From the NCBI GenBank assembly GCA_012295275.1, contig CM022679.1:10241169-10305168 (forward strand): DNA of 64,000 bases. Direction: 5' to 3'. This document shows, piece after piece, positions 14,728 to 29,700 of this stretch. A program made the position numbers and the translations under genes. The number at the start of each line of letters is the position of its first letter. Positions within the stretch are counted from its first letter, which is position 1. The stretch comes from Chrysomallon squamiferum (Eukaryota > Mollusca > Gastropoda > Neomphalida > Peltospiridae). The notes beneath the pieces are model-generated. The model was not told where the DNA came from. It did not search any database and saw nothing but the letters and a program-made list of their open reading frames with translations.

Positions 14728-17142
14728 TTGGATATGGATAAAAATATGAGTTAGTTGATTTACACAACTGTAAGTCACACTGGAAATAAATTTTATCAAT
14801 ATGAAATAAAAATAACATTACACATGAGTTAATTTAATAGAATTTAAAAACTGTGGTTTGGCTTGAAACAAAACAAAACAAACATATAAAAGTAAACAAT
14901 AACAACAGAGCACATCATATTTCATACATAAATAATCATGTATTTTCAAACAATATTTCTATCATTATAAATCTGTTTTAACACCATAAATAAAAAAGTG
15001 ACCAATTTTATATATTTAACTTAAAAAAATTATGTTTTAGTCTTTAAAGAAAACAAAGCCAATGAAATATTTATTGTATATTTTTACATGCAGTACCTGT
15101 AAAGATGATTCAATATCGGTATCAGTGATAGTAAAGGTATTTAATGGTTGTGAATTGCTCTAGTGCTTAAGTTAATTGATGATAATAGCTGAAAAAACCT
15201 ATTTTTTAAACATTTTTAAACAAGTAAAAGAAAAAAGCAGCAAATTGAAACTGTTATCTTGCATAAATTGAAAAAAACAAAAACAAATGAAAATGTGTAC
15301 ATGCATACAGACTCAATTATATATTCATAACTACAAATACATACAGTTAAGCAAGTTCTGCAAAGCAGATCTGAATGCAGAAAAGCAATTCAGCAAAAAT
15401 AACATTGAAGAGATAGAAATTGAAAAAAAAACCAACAACAACAAACATTCAGAGAAGAATCTCATCTACTGTGATAATGTAAATCAGAAAATGGTCGTGA
15501 ACATTAAAATAATTAGCTGCTAAATGTACAGGTAGATCCTGATAAAACTTCACAATGCTCTACCCAGAAAGACTGTTTAAAACTGAAATAAATTTTTTTA
15601 ATAAACTCTGGCATGCACATAATGTTAGCAAATTTAGCAATGCCAAATAAAACACAGAAGATTCATGATACTAAATCAAATATGACTCCTTAAAACATCA
15701 ATTGTGATTATTGCTGTTACAGTTTCAGTGAATTTTTAAAACATTTTCTGAATTACAAGTAACTGAAAAAAGAAAGATAACTATGATGAAACACTGAAAA
15801 AGATGTGTCATGATAAAACAGAAAAGAAATAAATATTTGTCTGTGAAAAAAGAGCACTGAAAAAGGACACGCAGTGACAAAATATGCACAGAAAGTTGGG
15901 TGCAATGATTAAAACTTAGAAAATTAGAAAGAAAAGATTCCATGCAATGATTAAAGAAAATACAGTGTTAAGCAGAAAGCATGTTGAATGATGAAACTTA
16001 CAGAATAAGACAGAAAGGATCAGATGCAATGAAACAGAAGAAGAAGAAGAGTTGTGTACAATGAAACACACAGTTAAATAAATAAAAAAACTCACTTGTG
16101 ATGAAACATTGATAGAAAAGACTCAGTTATAGTGAAAACACTGATAGATAGAAAAAACTAACATGAAATGAAACACACAGATAAAAGAAAACTCGCGTGC
16201 AGTGAAACACACAGATAGAAAAAGAAAACTTGCGTGCAGTGAAACACACAGTTAGATAGAAAAATAAAACTGATGTGCAGTGAAACACACAGATAGAAAA
16301 AGAAAACTTGCGTGCAGTGAAACACACAGATAGAAAAATAAAACTGATGTGCAGTGAAACACACAGTTAGAAAAAGAAAACTCGCGTGCAGTGAAACACA
16401 CAGATAAAAGAAAACTCACATGCAGTGAAACACAGAGTTAGATAGAAAAAGAAAACTCGCATGCAATGAAACACACAGATAGAAAAAGAAAACTTGCGTG
16501 CAGTGAAACACAGAGTTAGATAGAAAAAGAAAACTCGTGTGCAGTGAAACACAGAGTTAGATAGAAAAAGAAAACTTGCATGCAAAGAAACACACAGATA
16601 AAAAGAAAACTCGCGTGCAGTGAAACACAGATAGAAAAAGAAAACTCGTGTGCAGTGAAACACACAGTTAGATAGAAAAGACTCACGTGCAATGCAAGAG
16701 ATGTGGCAACTCTTGAAGTCTAGAGGAAACAAAATACACCTTTCAAAAAATATGTGCACATTCCACATTCAAAATAAGTATTAGTATTTCAAAACATCAG
16801 AAAATTATTTAGTAAAAATAAGCAGACAAAAACACTTTCTGTTAGTGTTTCTTAAGTGTGGTGAAAAAAGAAGTACAAATAATATATATATTTATAAATG
16901 TGAGTGTCTGTGTTTTTAATACTTGTGAAAAAATATAATAAATAAATAAATAAACAAATAAATAAAAACAAATTATCTATAATTGAGTGCTGGTGTGATA
17001 ATATGATAATTTAATTTAAAACTGAAAGTGAAATGATTTTGTTTTTTGATAGGAATATATAACTTTTAAACAAATTTAAAAAAAAGATTATCACAGAAAT
17101 AAAATATCAGCCCATTTTAAAATCAACAAAATGCTTTGAAAA

Positions 17143-17177
<35 letters not shown>

Positions 17178-18575
17178 GTGTTTTTACTCTTTAAGGAAAA
17201 TGTTTTTTAATGAATGGAGTTAAAATATGAAAGACAAATCAGTAATATTTCAATATTTATTACTTAATTTTGTTTTCTTGCAAACCAAAATCATGAACTT
17301 TTTAAACAAACCTGTTCTGAATGTTAGTTATTTTTCATGTTTTATCATTATAATTAACATTTTTACTTTTAACATGTTGATCTTAGTCTGCAAGTGTTTT
17401 TTCAGTTTCTAGTTTGTATATATATATATATATATATATTACAAATTCTCTTTTTTAATATACTGAAATAAAAATAATTTCAACTGCAATAGTGAAATTT
17501 TTTCTTGTTAAAAAAAATATTTCTTCTTTTATTTTTTTTATTTTTTTTTAAGAAAATGGTTTAAGCTCTTTTAGAAAATTTCCTATTCTGACTAAATAAC
17601 CCACAACTGGTTTAATCAAACATTGTGGTATGTGCTGTTTAATAACAAATGGGTTCAAAAATGATACCTTACTGTTGATTAAAAAATGAATACCTATCAT
17701 CCCTGATTTCTTTATTTTTTATTTTTTATTAACCACGTACACAAATACCACACAGCCATACAGTAAAAAATTATGCAGGGCATCATTAAATACATTTTTA
17801 TATATATATATTTTTTTGATCTCTAAATCAGTTATCATGTGCTTTAACAACTTGACAGTGACTGAAAAATGTGCACCAAGCTGGCCTAAGTGAAACATTT
17901 CCCTCACACTAATTACACCTGTGTGATTTGTGTCTAAACAAAACCTGATGTTCAATTACCTAATCAATGCTTCATGAGTACGTAGCTGTTGCTTGAAAAT
18001 TAATATGAATGCTTAAATTGTTATATATATATATATAAAAATATATATGTATAAAATCTGTTCTATGTTGAAAATTGGGAGAGTGAAAAAATGCTCTACT
18101 TTCATTTGCAAGATTAGCTTTGTTTTATTTTATTTGTTTATTTATTTTATTTTATTTTATTTATTTATTTATTATTTTTATTTGTTTGTTTATTTATTTT
18201 ATTTGTTTATTTATTTTATTTTATTTTATTTTATTTTATTTTATTTTATTTTATTTATTTATTTATTTATTGTTTTTATTTGTTTGTTTTTTTTTTTGTT
18301 TATTTATTTATTTTATTTGTTTATTTATTCACTTATTTATTTATTTATTTATTTTGTGTGTAGTATGATAATTCTGTTAACATATACATATATTATTATT
18401 GCTTGTTTTTTGTTTTTCTTTTGTTGTTGTTGCTTTTTATTATTGCATATTACAGAATTCTTAAAAAAAACAAAATACTAGGCATATGTTAGTTTGAACA
18501 TATCAGATGGATGCTATTAATTATAGGAATTCATGAGCCAACCAAAGATTAGCAAATAATTTATACTTTCTAAAA

Positions 18576-18614
<39 letters not shown>

Positions 18615-18808
18615 CTTAATAAATATATTCTTATTTAGATTAGAGAAAAAAAGTAGCATAGAAAATTAACCAGGAAAAGGTTTTAAAAATAAAAATTTAT
18701 GTAATGAATTCTTGTGTTTTGGAATAATGAAGAATATTTTTAAAAAAAAAAAAAAGGATTAATAAAAAAAGGATTAATAAATAAAATTAAATAGTAGTAG
18801 TAGTAGTA

Positions 18809-18873
<65 letters not shown>

Positions 18874-18985
18874 TTGAAAAAAAAGATAAAAGTTAAAGAT
18901 ATATAAAAATCTATAGAAAGCCTAGACTTTGCAATTTGCTTGTGTGCACTTGTCTCTGTGTCATTTAGTCTCAGTATATATATAC

Positions 18986-19041
<56 letters not shown>

Positions 19042-20124
19042 TACAAAACTTTATTAGTAGAATAACTCAATAAAATAATTATATAGATTGTTAGCAGACA
19101 AAAAGAAAAACAATACACATCAAATCCATTCCACAGTACAAACAAAAGATAATGATATATACACATAAATAATATTAGTTCTTATGATACATGAACAAAC
19201 ATATATTTTAGGTTCTTAACATACATAAACACAAATGATATTATAATATAAAATTATATAAATAACATCACTTTTTGTAAAATGAAATATAAATATTAAA
19301 ATAGTATTAATTCTGAAATGATGTTATGAACATATAAAAAGAAAAGTTATGATTAATGTACAAACAGCTGAACTCCAGTATATTGACAATTATATATTCA
19401 TGCCCAAAAAAAAGAAAAAATGGCACAGGCACATAATCCAAAAAACAAACAAAATTATTTAAAAATATGATGAAAGATATATCATCTAAAATGTTTGATT
19501 AAAAATATATTCTTGCAAAGATTTATCATTTAAAGTTGTAGGTTTTCAATTCTTAAATACCTCTAAGTTTCAAAACAGAAGACTGTAGACAAAGGAGAAT
19601 CAATGTGGGTTTTCTGTGGGTTTCTTTTTTCACATGTTTAAATAATAATGAACAAATAATAACTTCATTAACATGATTAAGGTTTTTTTTTTGTTTGCTT
19701 TATTTTTGTTTTATATTGTTCAAATCAAATGAATGTGTATATCTTAAGGTACAGAGACAGATTTGCATACTTTAAAATATGAGCTGTTTGTAATCACTGT
19801 TATATAGTCTTCCAGCTACCATTTTCAACCTATTCTCTTGGATTGTTAATAATTTAAGTTATGGTTTATTTGAATAGTTACATTAAAAAAATACCTAATA
19901 AAACATAACCTTATACTAATTTTTTTTTTATTCATATGCAAAGGACTTGAAAGAGAAAAAAATAAAAATATTTTAAGTGTGTAATAACATTAAATACAAA
20001 GTCTGGAAAACTCATTTTTTTTTCTTTTAAAAAAAAAAAGAATCAAATATTTTAAAACTGAAATGTTAATGAAAAACTTGCATCAAACTGTTAGTAGTTC
20101 AAAAATTAAAATGTGTAGGCATGC

Positions 20125-20192
<68 letters not shown>

Positions 20193-22258
20193 GAATAATA
20201 ATAATAATAATAATAAAAATAATAACAATAATAATAATAATAATAAAAACAATAATGATAATAATAATAATAATAATAATAACAACAAGAACAACAACAA
20301 TAATAGTAATAATAATAAAAATAATAACAATAATAATTTCAATAATAATAATAATAATAATAATAAAAATAAGAATAAATAAATAAATAATAATAATAAT
20401 CATAAACAATAAAATAAATAAATAAATAAATAACATCAACAAACTACTAACCAGGTTTCTTCTTTGGATCTTGATCCATGTCGTCCTTCCAGTCCGAGTC
20501 TGAGTCAGAATCGTGGTCTTTGTCGCTGTCGCTGATGTCGTGTTCGGAATGTGAGTGGCTGTTGTGGTTGGTGTCGCAGTCACTTTGTTGCCGTGACAGT
20601 CGTTTCTCACCAACAATGTCGACAAGAAGGTTCTCTGCAAACAGCCCTGGTGGAGAAACAACTGGGTTAAGATTATAAATTGTTTTTTAATTAATTAATT
20701 AATTAATTAGAAGTATTTATTTAACTGATATATGAAGATATTTATGACATCATGCAGAAAATATTTAATGGTAAATGTTAATTTAATACAGAAGTAAAAA
20801 AAAAAATTAATATTTAAAAAATATATTTTTATGAAATATTCAAAGAATATGTATTGTTTATATTGGAAATACAGTGTTTTTATAATTACAAATTTGATTT
20901 TCTTTATAGTAATCAGTTGATACACTATTATTATCATTATACTGATGATATGATTGGTATTAAAATACTTATTAAAATTATAATTAATATTACAATTTGT
21001 ACTTCTAGTATGACGATGATGATGATAATTATTATTATTACTGCTGTGATTATTATCATCATCATTATCATTATCATCATCATCATCATCATCACCATCA
21101 TAGCCATTTAAATTTTCAGTATGTTTTAGTGAGCTTACAAGAAATTACCCAAATCGTATCAGGAGAAAAAAAATAAAAAATAAGAAATATAAATAAGAAA
21201 TTTTTGATTTTAACCACAGAACATTTGTGCCTGAATTAACAGTAACACAACAGTTACATTCACAGACACTACAATTACAATAAAATTAAATTAATAATCA
21301 AAATAAAGATAACAGATTATGACAGTTGTATGTAAATGTTACAATTATTATTTTTTATTACAGTAATTTATCTATTTATTAATTATTATTATTATTGCTA
21401 TTATTATTAACAAAATTGTTACCATTACTCTTATTATTATTTCAGTGTAATTATTAATCTTATCATTATTATTTTTGTTTGTTTGTTTATTTTATTACAT
21501 ATACAATCTCTCTTCAACAGTTTTCGAAACATTATTTATTTGATTTTATTGTAATAAATATGACAAATGACATATGACAGATCCATCAAACAGTACTGAT
21601 TATAGAATGAATTTTTTAAGATAATCAACAAACACATTTTTTTTATAGTTGAAGTTTAGAATCAATTAGTGGAACATTTATCATGCAAGACCTTATCAAA
21701 AAAAATAAAATAAAAATAAAAATAAAAATTATCAGTATCAGAATTATTGTTTAAAACATTGTTAATTCTGTCTTGCATATCTTTGCTTGATTATAGACAG
21801 GTCTATTTTATTAATAGAAATTAATTTATTTTTGTAAATAGTCCCATGCAGGGTATGTCAGAGTATAGATATATGATCTGAAATAAATCAATAGTTAGAT
21901 AAAATAAAAACAAAATTAAAAATTAATTATAATGTATATATTATCTTGAATATGAAAGTAAAAGATTAGAAACAAACTCAGCCTAAGAATGTTTCAAAAC
22001 CAAGATTCATAATTTTAAAACCATTAATAATAATAATAATAATAATAATATAAATAATAATAATATTTAAAAAATAATAATAATAATAATAATAACAATT
22101 AAAAAAAAAATAATAATAATAGCAAAAAAATGTTTATCCATATTAATGATAATAATAATAATAATAATAATATTTTTTTATAGAAATAAAACAGGAATAA
22201 CAATGAAATTAAATTAAATAAAACACCAGGGATACAACAAAATACAACAAAATGAAAC

Positions 22259-22297
<39 letters not shown>

Positions 22298-22461
22298 AAA
22301 AAAATAAAACCATTGATATAAAGCACACAAACATTGTTTTCTGTTTGCTCCACATTATATATATATACATATGTGATTTTTTTCTCCCTATATATATATG
22401 TATATGTATGTATATATATATATATCTATCTATATATATATATATATATATATACACATAC

Positions 22462-22543
<82 letters not shown>

Positions 22544-22615
22544 ACACATAAATGGGTATATATATATATATACATATATATAATATACACACTCATATGT
22601 ATATATATATATACT

Positions 22616-22651
<36 letters not shown>

Positions 22652-22777
22652 TATATAGTGAGAAAAAAAATCAACATTACAACAAATTTTAACAATATTG
22701 AACACAAATTTCACAAATTCACAATTTTCACAAATTTAATGTACTATTTAAATAACTTTCTCCATTATCAATGAAAC

Positions 22778-22823
<46 letters not shown>

Positions 22824-25800
22824 TAATAATAATAATAAACAAAAAATAATAATTAAAAAAAAAATAACAAAACAACATGGCTGCTTTTGTAAAATTATAC
22901 ATAAAACGACAGCTCTTGTTTCCATGGCGACATTTCAGCATCAAGTCATGTGGAAGATTTGCCTGTACTGCTGTCTTTGTGAGAAACCACTAACAAACTA
23001 TTGGTGCTAGGCTCAAAGCATGCTGTGCCAGTGCAAACAGTGCATTAAATTTATTAAAAAAAAAAATCAAAAAAACTCTTTTATCATGACTGGCTCACTA
23101 CAACACACAATAAATTTAAAAAAATAAAAATTAAAAAAATAATAGTTCTAAATAAATGAAAGATTTAAATTAATATTTTAAATAAATAAAAAATTAAATT
23201 TAAAAAAAAAAGAAGGAAATAATAGTTTTAAAATTGTAAATAAATGAAAGTTTTAAATTAAAAGTTTAAATAATAAATAAAAAATAAAAAAATAAAATAT
23301 ATATTTTTTTTTAAATTAAGAGTTAAAATAAATAAGTAAAAATAAATAAATGAAAGTTTTGAAGTAATAAACAGTTCAAATAAATAAATAAATAAATAAA
23401 TAAATAAAATAATAATAAAACAAAAATTAAAACAAATAAATAATAAATCAATTATTAAAAATAAAAATAAAATAATTTAAAAATGAACAATATGAAATAA
23501 AATAAATAAATAAATAAAATTTGAAATAACAGGTTAAAAAAACAGGTAGTAGATAAATAAAATAATCTTTAAAATTATGAAGAAATAAACAACAATTATA
23601 AAAAAAAAAGGTATGTAAGTAAATAAAATTTAAGAAAAATCATTAAAAAGCATGTAATAAAACAGAAATAGAATTTAAGAAAAAAAAATTAAATTATATT
23701 TTAAGAAGAAATCATAAAAATTTAAAATAAAATTAAAGAAAAGAAATCATTAAATTTAAAAAAATAAAATTAAAAAAAATTTAAAGAATGTTTAAATATA
23801 GAACAAACTAGGACACACAGTTTGCATATTCAAACTGACAAACCAAAAAATTAAAATTTTATAAAAAACAAACAACACATTTAAAACCAAAAGAGAATAA
23901 AAGAGTGATATTTTGATAGTTCTGTGGTTAAAATTATATATAAAATTTTACATAAAAAAATTATTAGAAAAAGAAAGATGTTAAAAGAAAAAATATATAA
24001 ATGAATAAAAAAAATAAAATTACAACTGTAATTGAGAAAAAAGTAAAATCAGTCGACAAATTGTTGAAATTAGAAAAAATTCAGAAATATTACTCATTTT
24101 AAATACATATTTTTAAAACATTTATAAAAACTATATCAAGCATTTTAAGCAGGTTTCTACATTTGTACCCCTCACTAACAAATAAAACCACCAAAACCTA
24201 CAAGAAGAAGCAAGCATTTTTACTGTAAAACAAACCATCTACTTTAGTACTCTCGTTTTCTCAGTGTACATGTCAAATTCTGTTAAATTCAGTTTTAGTA
24301 TGCAGATTCAGTTTATTTTTATTATTATTGAAAGGTTCAATGATTTTCATAATAAATTCCTTTTAAAAAATATATGCTGAATCAACAGAATCTGATGACA
24401 TGTAAAAAAAAAAAAAAAAATTCTGAATTCATCAGATAAAAGTTTCATGACTTTTCTTGTTACAGTTGTCCTTCCTGATTTTTGTGGTTGCAATTTTCTT
24501 TCTAAATATCTGTGGTTACAAATTTCCTTTCTGATTTCTTTGTGGTTACAATTTTCTTTCTAAATATCTGTGTTATAAATTTCCTTTCTGATTTTGTTGT
24601 GATTACAATTTTCTTTGGAATAATCTGTGGTTATAGTTTTCCTTCCCAAATTTTGTGGTTACAAATTTCCTCTCTTATTTTGTTGTGGTTACAGTTTTAT
24701 TTGAAACATTAAGGTTACAGTTTTCTTTCATGCTTTATTTTCATGACTTTATTTTCTTAATTTATGACTTTTCTTATCAAAAAATATATTCCGACTTATC
24801 AAATTGGTGATTTCCTTCATGAATTTATACTTAAAGCTGTCATATAACTTAATTTGTACATTTTGGTTTTTTTTTACCTTTCACCATTTATTCCTATGTA
24901 GCCTAGTCTAACAAACTACTATTATTCTTGGTTTTTTAAGTTCTGACAATTTTCTTTCAGTGTCCTGTCATACTTGAATATTATTATTTTCAAGAATTCA
25001 ATTAAAGTTCCAGAATACTCCATTATCATATGCACACAGTGAGTTTTAAAAGCAATGCCAGTCAGTGTCAGTGGTGAATTGAACCACAAATCAGAAGTAT
25101 GTTTTGGAAACTGTTATCAGCATTCAAACAGATCTGTGCAGTCCAGAACTGTCAATAAATCATGAAACCTTTATCTGATGGAATATAAAAAAAAAAAAAA
25201 AAAAAAAAATAAAAAAATCAGACAAAATGATAAATTCTACACTAATCAATGTTCCAAGTTTTGCAATAATTTCATTAAAAAAATATAAAATTTTTTGGTT
25301 GAAAAAAAAGTCTTAAGATAAATAATAATAATAAAAAAAATATATATATGTATTTACTAAATAGCACCTAGAAATGAATGACAGAAAATCAATATAAGGG
25401 GGTAAAAAAAAGGAAGATAAATAAAAGAAAGAAAGACGAAAATGACAAATAAAAATTTCAATAATAACTTTCTTGTTGATGCAGAAATATTGATGTTTAA
25501 AACTGAATATTTCAGATGAAATCAAATTAATTCACAATCTATTAAGTAAAAGTGTTGTTATTATTATTATTATTATTGATATTATTTTTATTGTTATTGT
25601 TATATTTATTATCATTGATGTTATTATTATTATTATAATAGTTATAGTTGTTATCACTGACATCATTGTTATTGTTATTGTTATTATTATTATTATTATT
25701 ATTATTTTAAAATAAAAAATAACAAATGCTTTTTGACAAACATGAAAAAAGGTTAATATATACTGTTGTTATTAAATTGTTATAAATTACATTTTTAAAA

Positions 25801-26188
25801 TCTTCTGCAATACACAGTTGTGCATTATTTGAAAAAAATAAAACAAAACAAAACCGTAACAAAAAGAGGAAAGAAAGTCACTGTATTATTATGAATTATA
25901 TTTTTAAAAGGAAAATAATCAAAAACAGATAACAAAAGGAAAATATAATATAGGCAAAATTTTGGAACATTGTCAAAAGCATTAAACTAATTTAATTACT
26001 AGCCTAATTTATTTATTCATTAATATTATGGAATTCAATGTTTAGGAGAAAATACTTCTATGGGGTACAATTTTCATAGTTTTTTCAATGATATATTATA
26101 AGAAAATTATGAAGACAGCAAAATCTATTGGCCAAAAACTCAACAAGTTAAATTACTTTTATTATTTAAATTTTTATTATTATTATTA

Positions 26189-26279
<91 letters not shown>

Positions 26280-26621
26280 TACTACTATTATTATTCAATT
26301 ATTATTATGATTACATAATACTATTAATACTGGCACATTTTTGTGATAATAAGACAACAAAATCAATTTCTGTTAATGATTTTTCATTTTATGTGCATTA
26401 AATTATAAATAGAAACACTTCATGGATTTTCTGCTGTCTTGTTAACTGAAATAACTCCAGATTTTGTTACGTAATCAGGTTCAGTTAGGAAACAGGATTT
26501 TCATAAATATCTTTTTATAGCAATCGATTCAGTAAGTCTTCATTTATAAAGCTAATCCAGTTTCCAAAATAGAAATAAAATAAATCCGTACAAGTTCTAT
26601 TTCTAGTAAATAATTTTTGTT

Positions 26622-26664
<43 letters not shown>

Positions 26665-26697
26665 CTTTTTTTAAGTTAATACTTTTGATTTGTTATT

Positions 26698-26745
<48 letters not shown>

Positions 26746-29700
26746 GTAAATATTTGTGGCTTGTTCATTTGTTTCGAAGGTTTTCTTGCTTTTGTTTCTT
26801 CTGTTAATATTATTTGTGATTTGGTGTGTTGGCATGCATGTGCGTACATGTGTGTATGTTTTGTTTTCTTTCAAATATATACTTGGTCAATCACTTTTTA
26901 GTTAGTTTTTAGTCAAAAGGTAAATATTTTAAAAATTAATAGTTAGACCCTGAAAGCTTTCTTGTGAAAATAAGTTTTAGTTTTTTTTCAATATACAAAT
27001 TACAAAGAATTTAATCCAAACATTTAGCTAGCACAGAATATAAATTAAACACTTTTACCACCATCATTTTATTGCTATTCCATCGCATATTAACTGATTA
27101 TAACCATTCCATATATTAAATATTATATTTTAACTTAATATATGAAATATTACATGGTGGTATATAGTATATAGTTTATAGTATATATTTATAATAATGA
27201 AGATATGCTACAGCAAAACCTAATTACTTCTGAAAATACTAAATTTCTTGGAACATCATAATTCTGTAATTTTTTTTTAATTAATTTTTTTTAAATTTCT
27301 AACATTATTTAGTCAATAGATAACTAAGCAGCTATAACTACTATTAAAAAATAAATTCAAATCCTACTATTAAATAATGGTGAGTTATGGAAAATGTAAT
27401 CATATTGATTGTGCCTGTATGCTCAAATGATTAAATATTTATGTTGTTTGTTTTTTTTTACTTTAATTTTTCTTTCTTTTTAAAAGATTTAAATTTATTT
27501 TGGAAGTTAATGGCTGATCTCTTAAAAGGTTTAATTCAGAAAATATTTAAAAAAATACTTAAAAACAATAAACAAAAATTATTCACTGATTTATTATTAT
27601 TATTATTATTTTGTTTTTCAATATCTGGTATTATTTCTTTTATTTAATTTTGTTTTTTCTTTTTTTTGTGATTGAAACTGAAACAACTTTTTAAACATCC
27701 AGAATTCAGGTGAAAGTTAAAAAGTGCAGATACAACCCAAAATGTGTTGTTGATTAGCACTCGAAATGCTAGAAAAACAATGGACAAAAAAAAACAAAAA
27801 CAATCAAGATTTGGATTTCATTTTTCCACAACTCATTCTAACAGATGCAGGTAAAAAAAAAAAAACCAAAAAAAAAAAAATTAAAAATAAATTTAAAAAG
27901 CTGAAGACCAGCAGTTCGGGCAAATACAATACTTACCTTTGTCGACCACAGACTGAAGCTTACTCGACTCACTGTCGACATTCAACAGCAAATTGGAGGC
28001 GGCAAGAGCTGCGTTTTTCGCGCCGTGGGCTGCGAGGACCTCCGGGAGAGAGGGCAACGTGCTGCTGCCACAGGCGAAGCGGCCGCTATTGAACGAGGAG
28101 GCCCGGCTGAGGCCCACATTAGCGGAGAGGTGGTTCGGAGACGACTGATAGGATTTGAAAAACGTGGGCGTCAGCCCCTCACCAGCGTACGGCAACGTGT
28201 TCAGCGACTCCGACGACGGGTTCAGGCTGTTGCTGTTGTTGCCGCTGGGCAGCATCAGGAAGTTGGGTCGCCTCGGCGACGACACGGGGTCGATGTCGGA
28301 GAACTCCGGGCTGGCCCTGGGAGCCTGCGGGCTGCTGTCGGCGCGGGAGAGGGTCGGGTAGACGTCGGGCGTGACGACGTTGACGTGGTGGTGCTGCTGA
28401 TGGTGGTGCAGCTGGAGGCTGTGGGTCTGGGTGGTGTGCACGTACACGGTGTGGATGCCTTTCCGTTTCCGTCTCTTCCTTCGCAGCGATATTGCCTTCT
28501 CGGGGTTTATCTTCCTCTGTCTTTTGCCCCTGACTCTGTAGTAGTAGCGTATGACTTTCCGCTTGGCCTTGCGCCCGTAATGAACTAACAGTTTTAAAAG
28601 TTCCGTGTAACACCCTCCGGGCTCCGAATTGCTGGCAAGAGTGCTTGACGACTGGAAACGCTTTCTTTCCTGCAACATTCTCTCCATCTCTCGCTTCTTT
28701 GTCTCGGAAAACTGCGTTGCTATAACAACTAAACATAGGTTGATCATAAAAAATGAGCCAATCTGAAACAAAAAAGAAAAAAAAAAGAAGAGAAAATGAA
28801 ATTTAAAACAAATGTGAAGAATTGGGTAAAATGAAAAAAAAAAAAAAAAAAAAAGATAAAATTTATTATTTTGGCTTTGACCATCAGAAAATACATATGC
28901 TTTAATTATTCTTTTGAATAATTTGTTTGAATTGCTTATAATCAGTTTGTTTCACTATTATTGATTCTATCTGTTATCTATAATATGTACTGTTATATGT
29001 TTTAACAGAGTAGGATGTTTCTTTTATTTTTAAGTATGTTGCTTGTGTCCTGCATGCAGATTTCAACTAATGACACTCTGAGCACATTCAGACTGAGCCT
29101 GGATTTCTACCAACGACTAAACTCATTAATCATTGGTAAACCAAGATAATTCCTTTCAATTCATTCAAACATTATCACCTGTCAGAGACATGCCTCACAA
29201 ACATTAGTCCTTCTCACATTTGCATACCAGAACGTGTTCCCAGATTCTAATTAGAAACCAACAGGGGGAAAGCAGTGTAATTTCAGTCCACTTGGTTTCA
29301 AATTTGCAATAACATTTCAGTTTCTCTTCTGTGATGAGAACGAATGAATTACTAAAGGAATGCATGAATGAATGAATGAATGAATGAATGAATAAATAAA
29401 TGAATGAAACGAATGAGACAAAGTGAAAGAAAGATTTTATTTAGCAACTGATTTTATTTATGGTTAAGAACAAACAAACGCATGAAGACAGAAAGAAATT
29501 CCTCTTGTTCCATGATGGATTTACTTATTCTAATTTAGCAGTAAGAGCACTTTTATGTGCATCTTCCAGTACACAGGAAAACACTTACCCTAACCTATGA
29601 TGAAACCAGACATGGAAAACAGCCTGAGATAAGAAATAACCTTACACACTCCCTGAGGGGAATAGATCCACTGACCCATCACACTAAACAATTTATTCTT

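Larger units (their letters stand above)
12904..20451 (-). other. Intron between I-II linker and domain II
   Basis: About 7.5 kb. It carries a 32-bp tandem array (13042-13182), a ~45-bp minisatellite (16057-16690), TTTA arrays (14625-14725 and 18121-18355), AGT/AAT (18793-18872), GT (18988-19040) and the large AAT tract 20126-20425. Remaining sequence is AT-rich without recognisable coding exons. Confidence 0.8.
20662..27936 (-). other. Intron inside the I-II linker
   Basis: About 7.3 kb. It is rich in ATT/AAT tracts (22018-22170, 22779-22840, 25556-25710, 26160-26315), a long TA/CATA tract (22355-22658), poly-A and poly-T runs (22263-22310, 26622-26690) and a degenerate ~30-bp repeat (24450-24725). 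One X-box-like palindrome lies at 22918-22931. No coding exon is recognised. Confidence 0.8.

Noticed and set aside
16127-16768. Overlapping minus-strand frames with [13 protein letters not shown]-type repeats
   Set aside because: Translations of a minisatellite in more than one frame; no splice sites, no start context, no known family.
17719-17955. Frame containing [18 protein letters not shown]
   Set aside because: Composition looks protein-like over about 35 codons, but it has no splice sites in phase with the gene, ends in low-complexity sequence and matches no family I know. Possibly an old repeat fragment.
20083-20661. 192-codon minus-strand frame
   Set aside because: It runs from an alternative frame of the I-II linker exon into the AAT microsatellite, giving poly-Ile; the real frame of the exon is different.
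28025-28588. 187-codon open frame on the plus strand
   Set aside because: It is the exact antisense of the GC-rich Cav3 I-II linker exon, is Arg/Val/Gly-rich and has no family resemblance.
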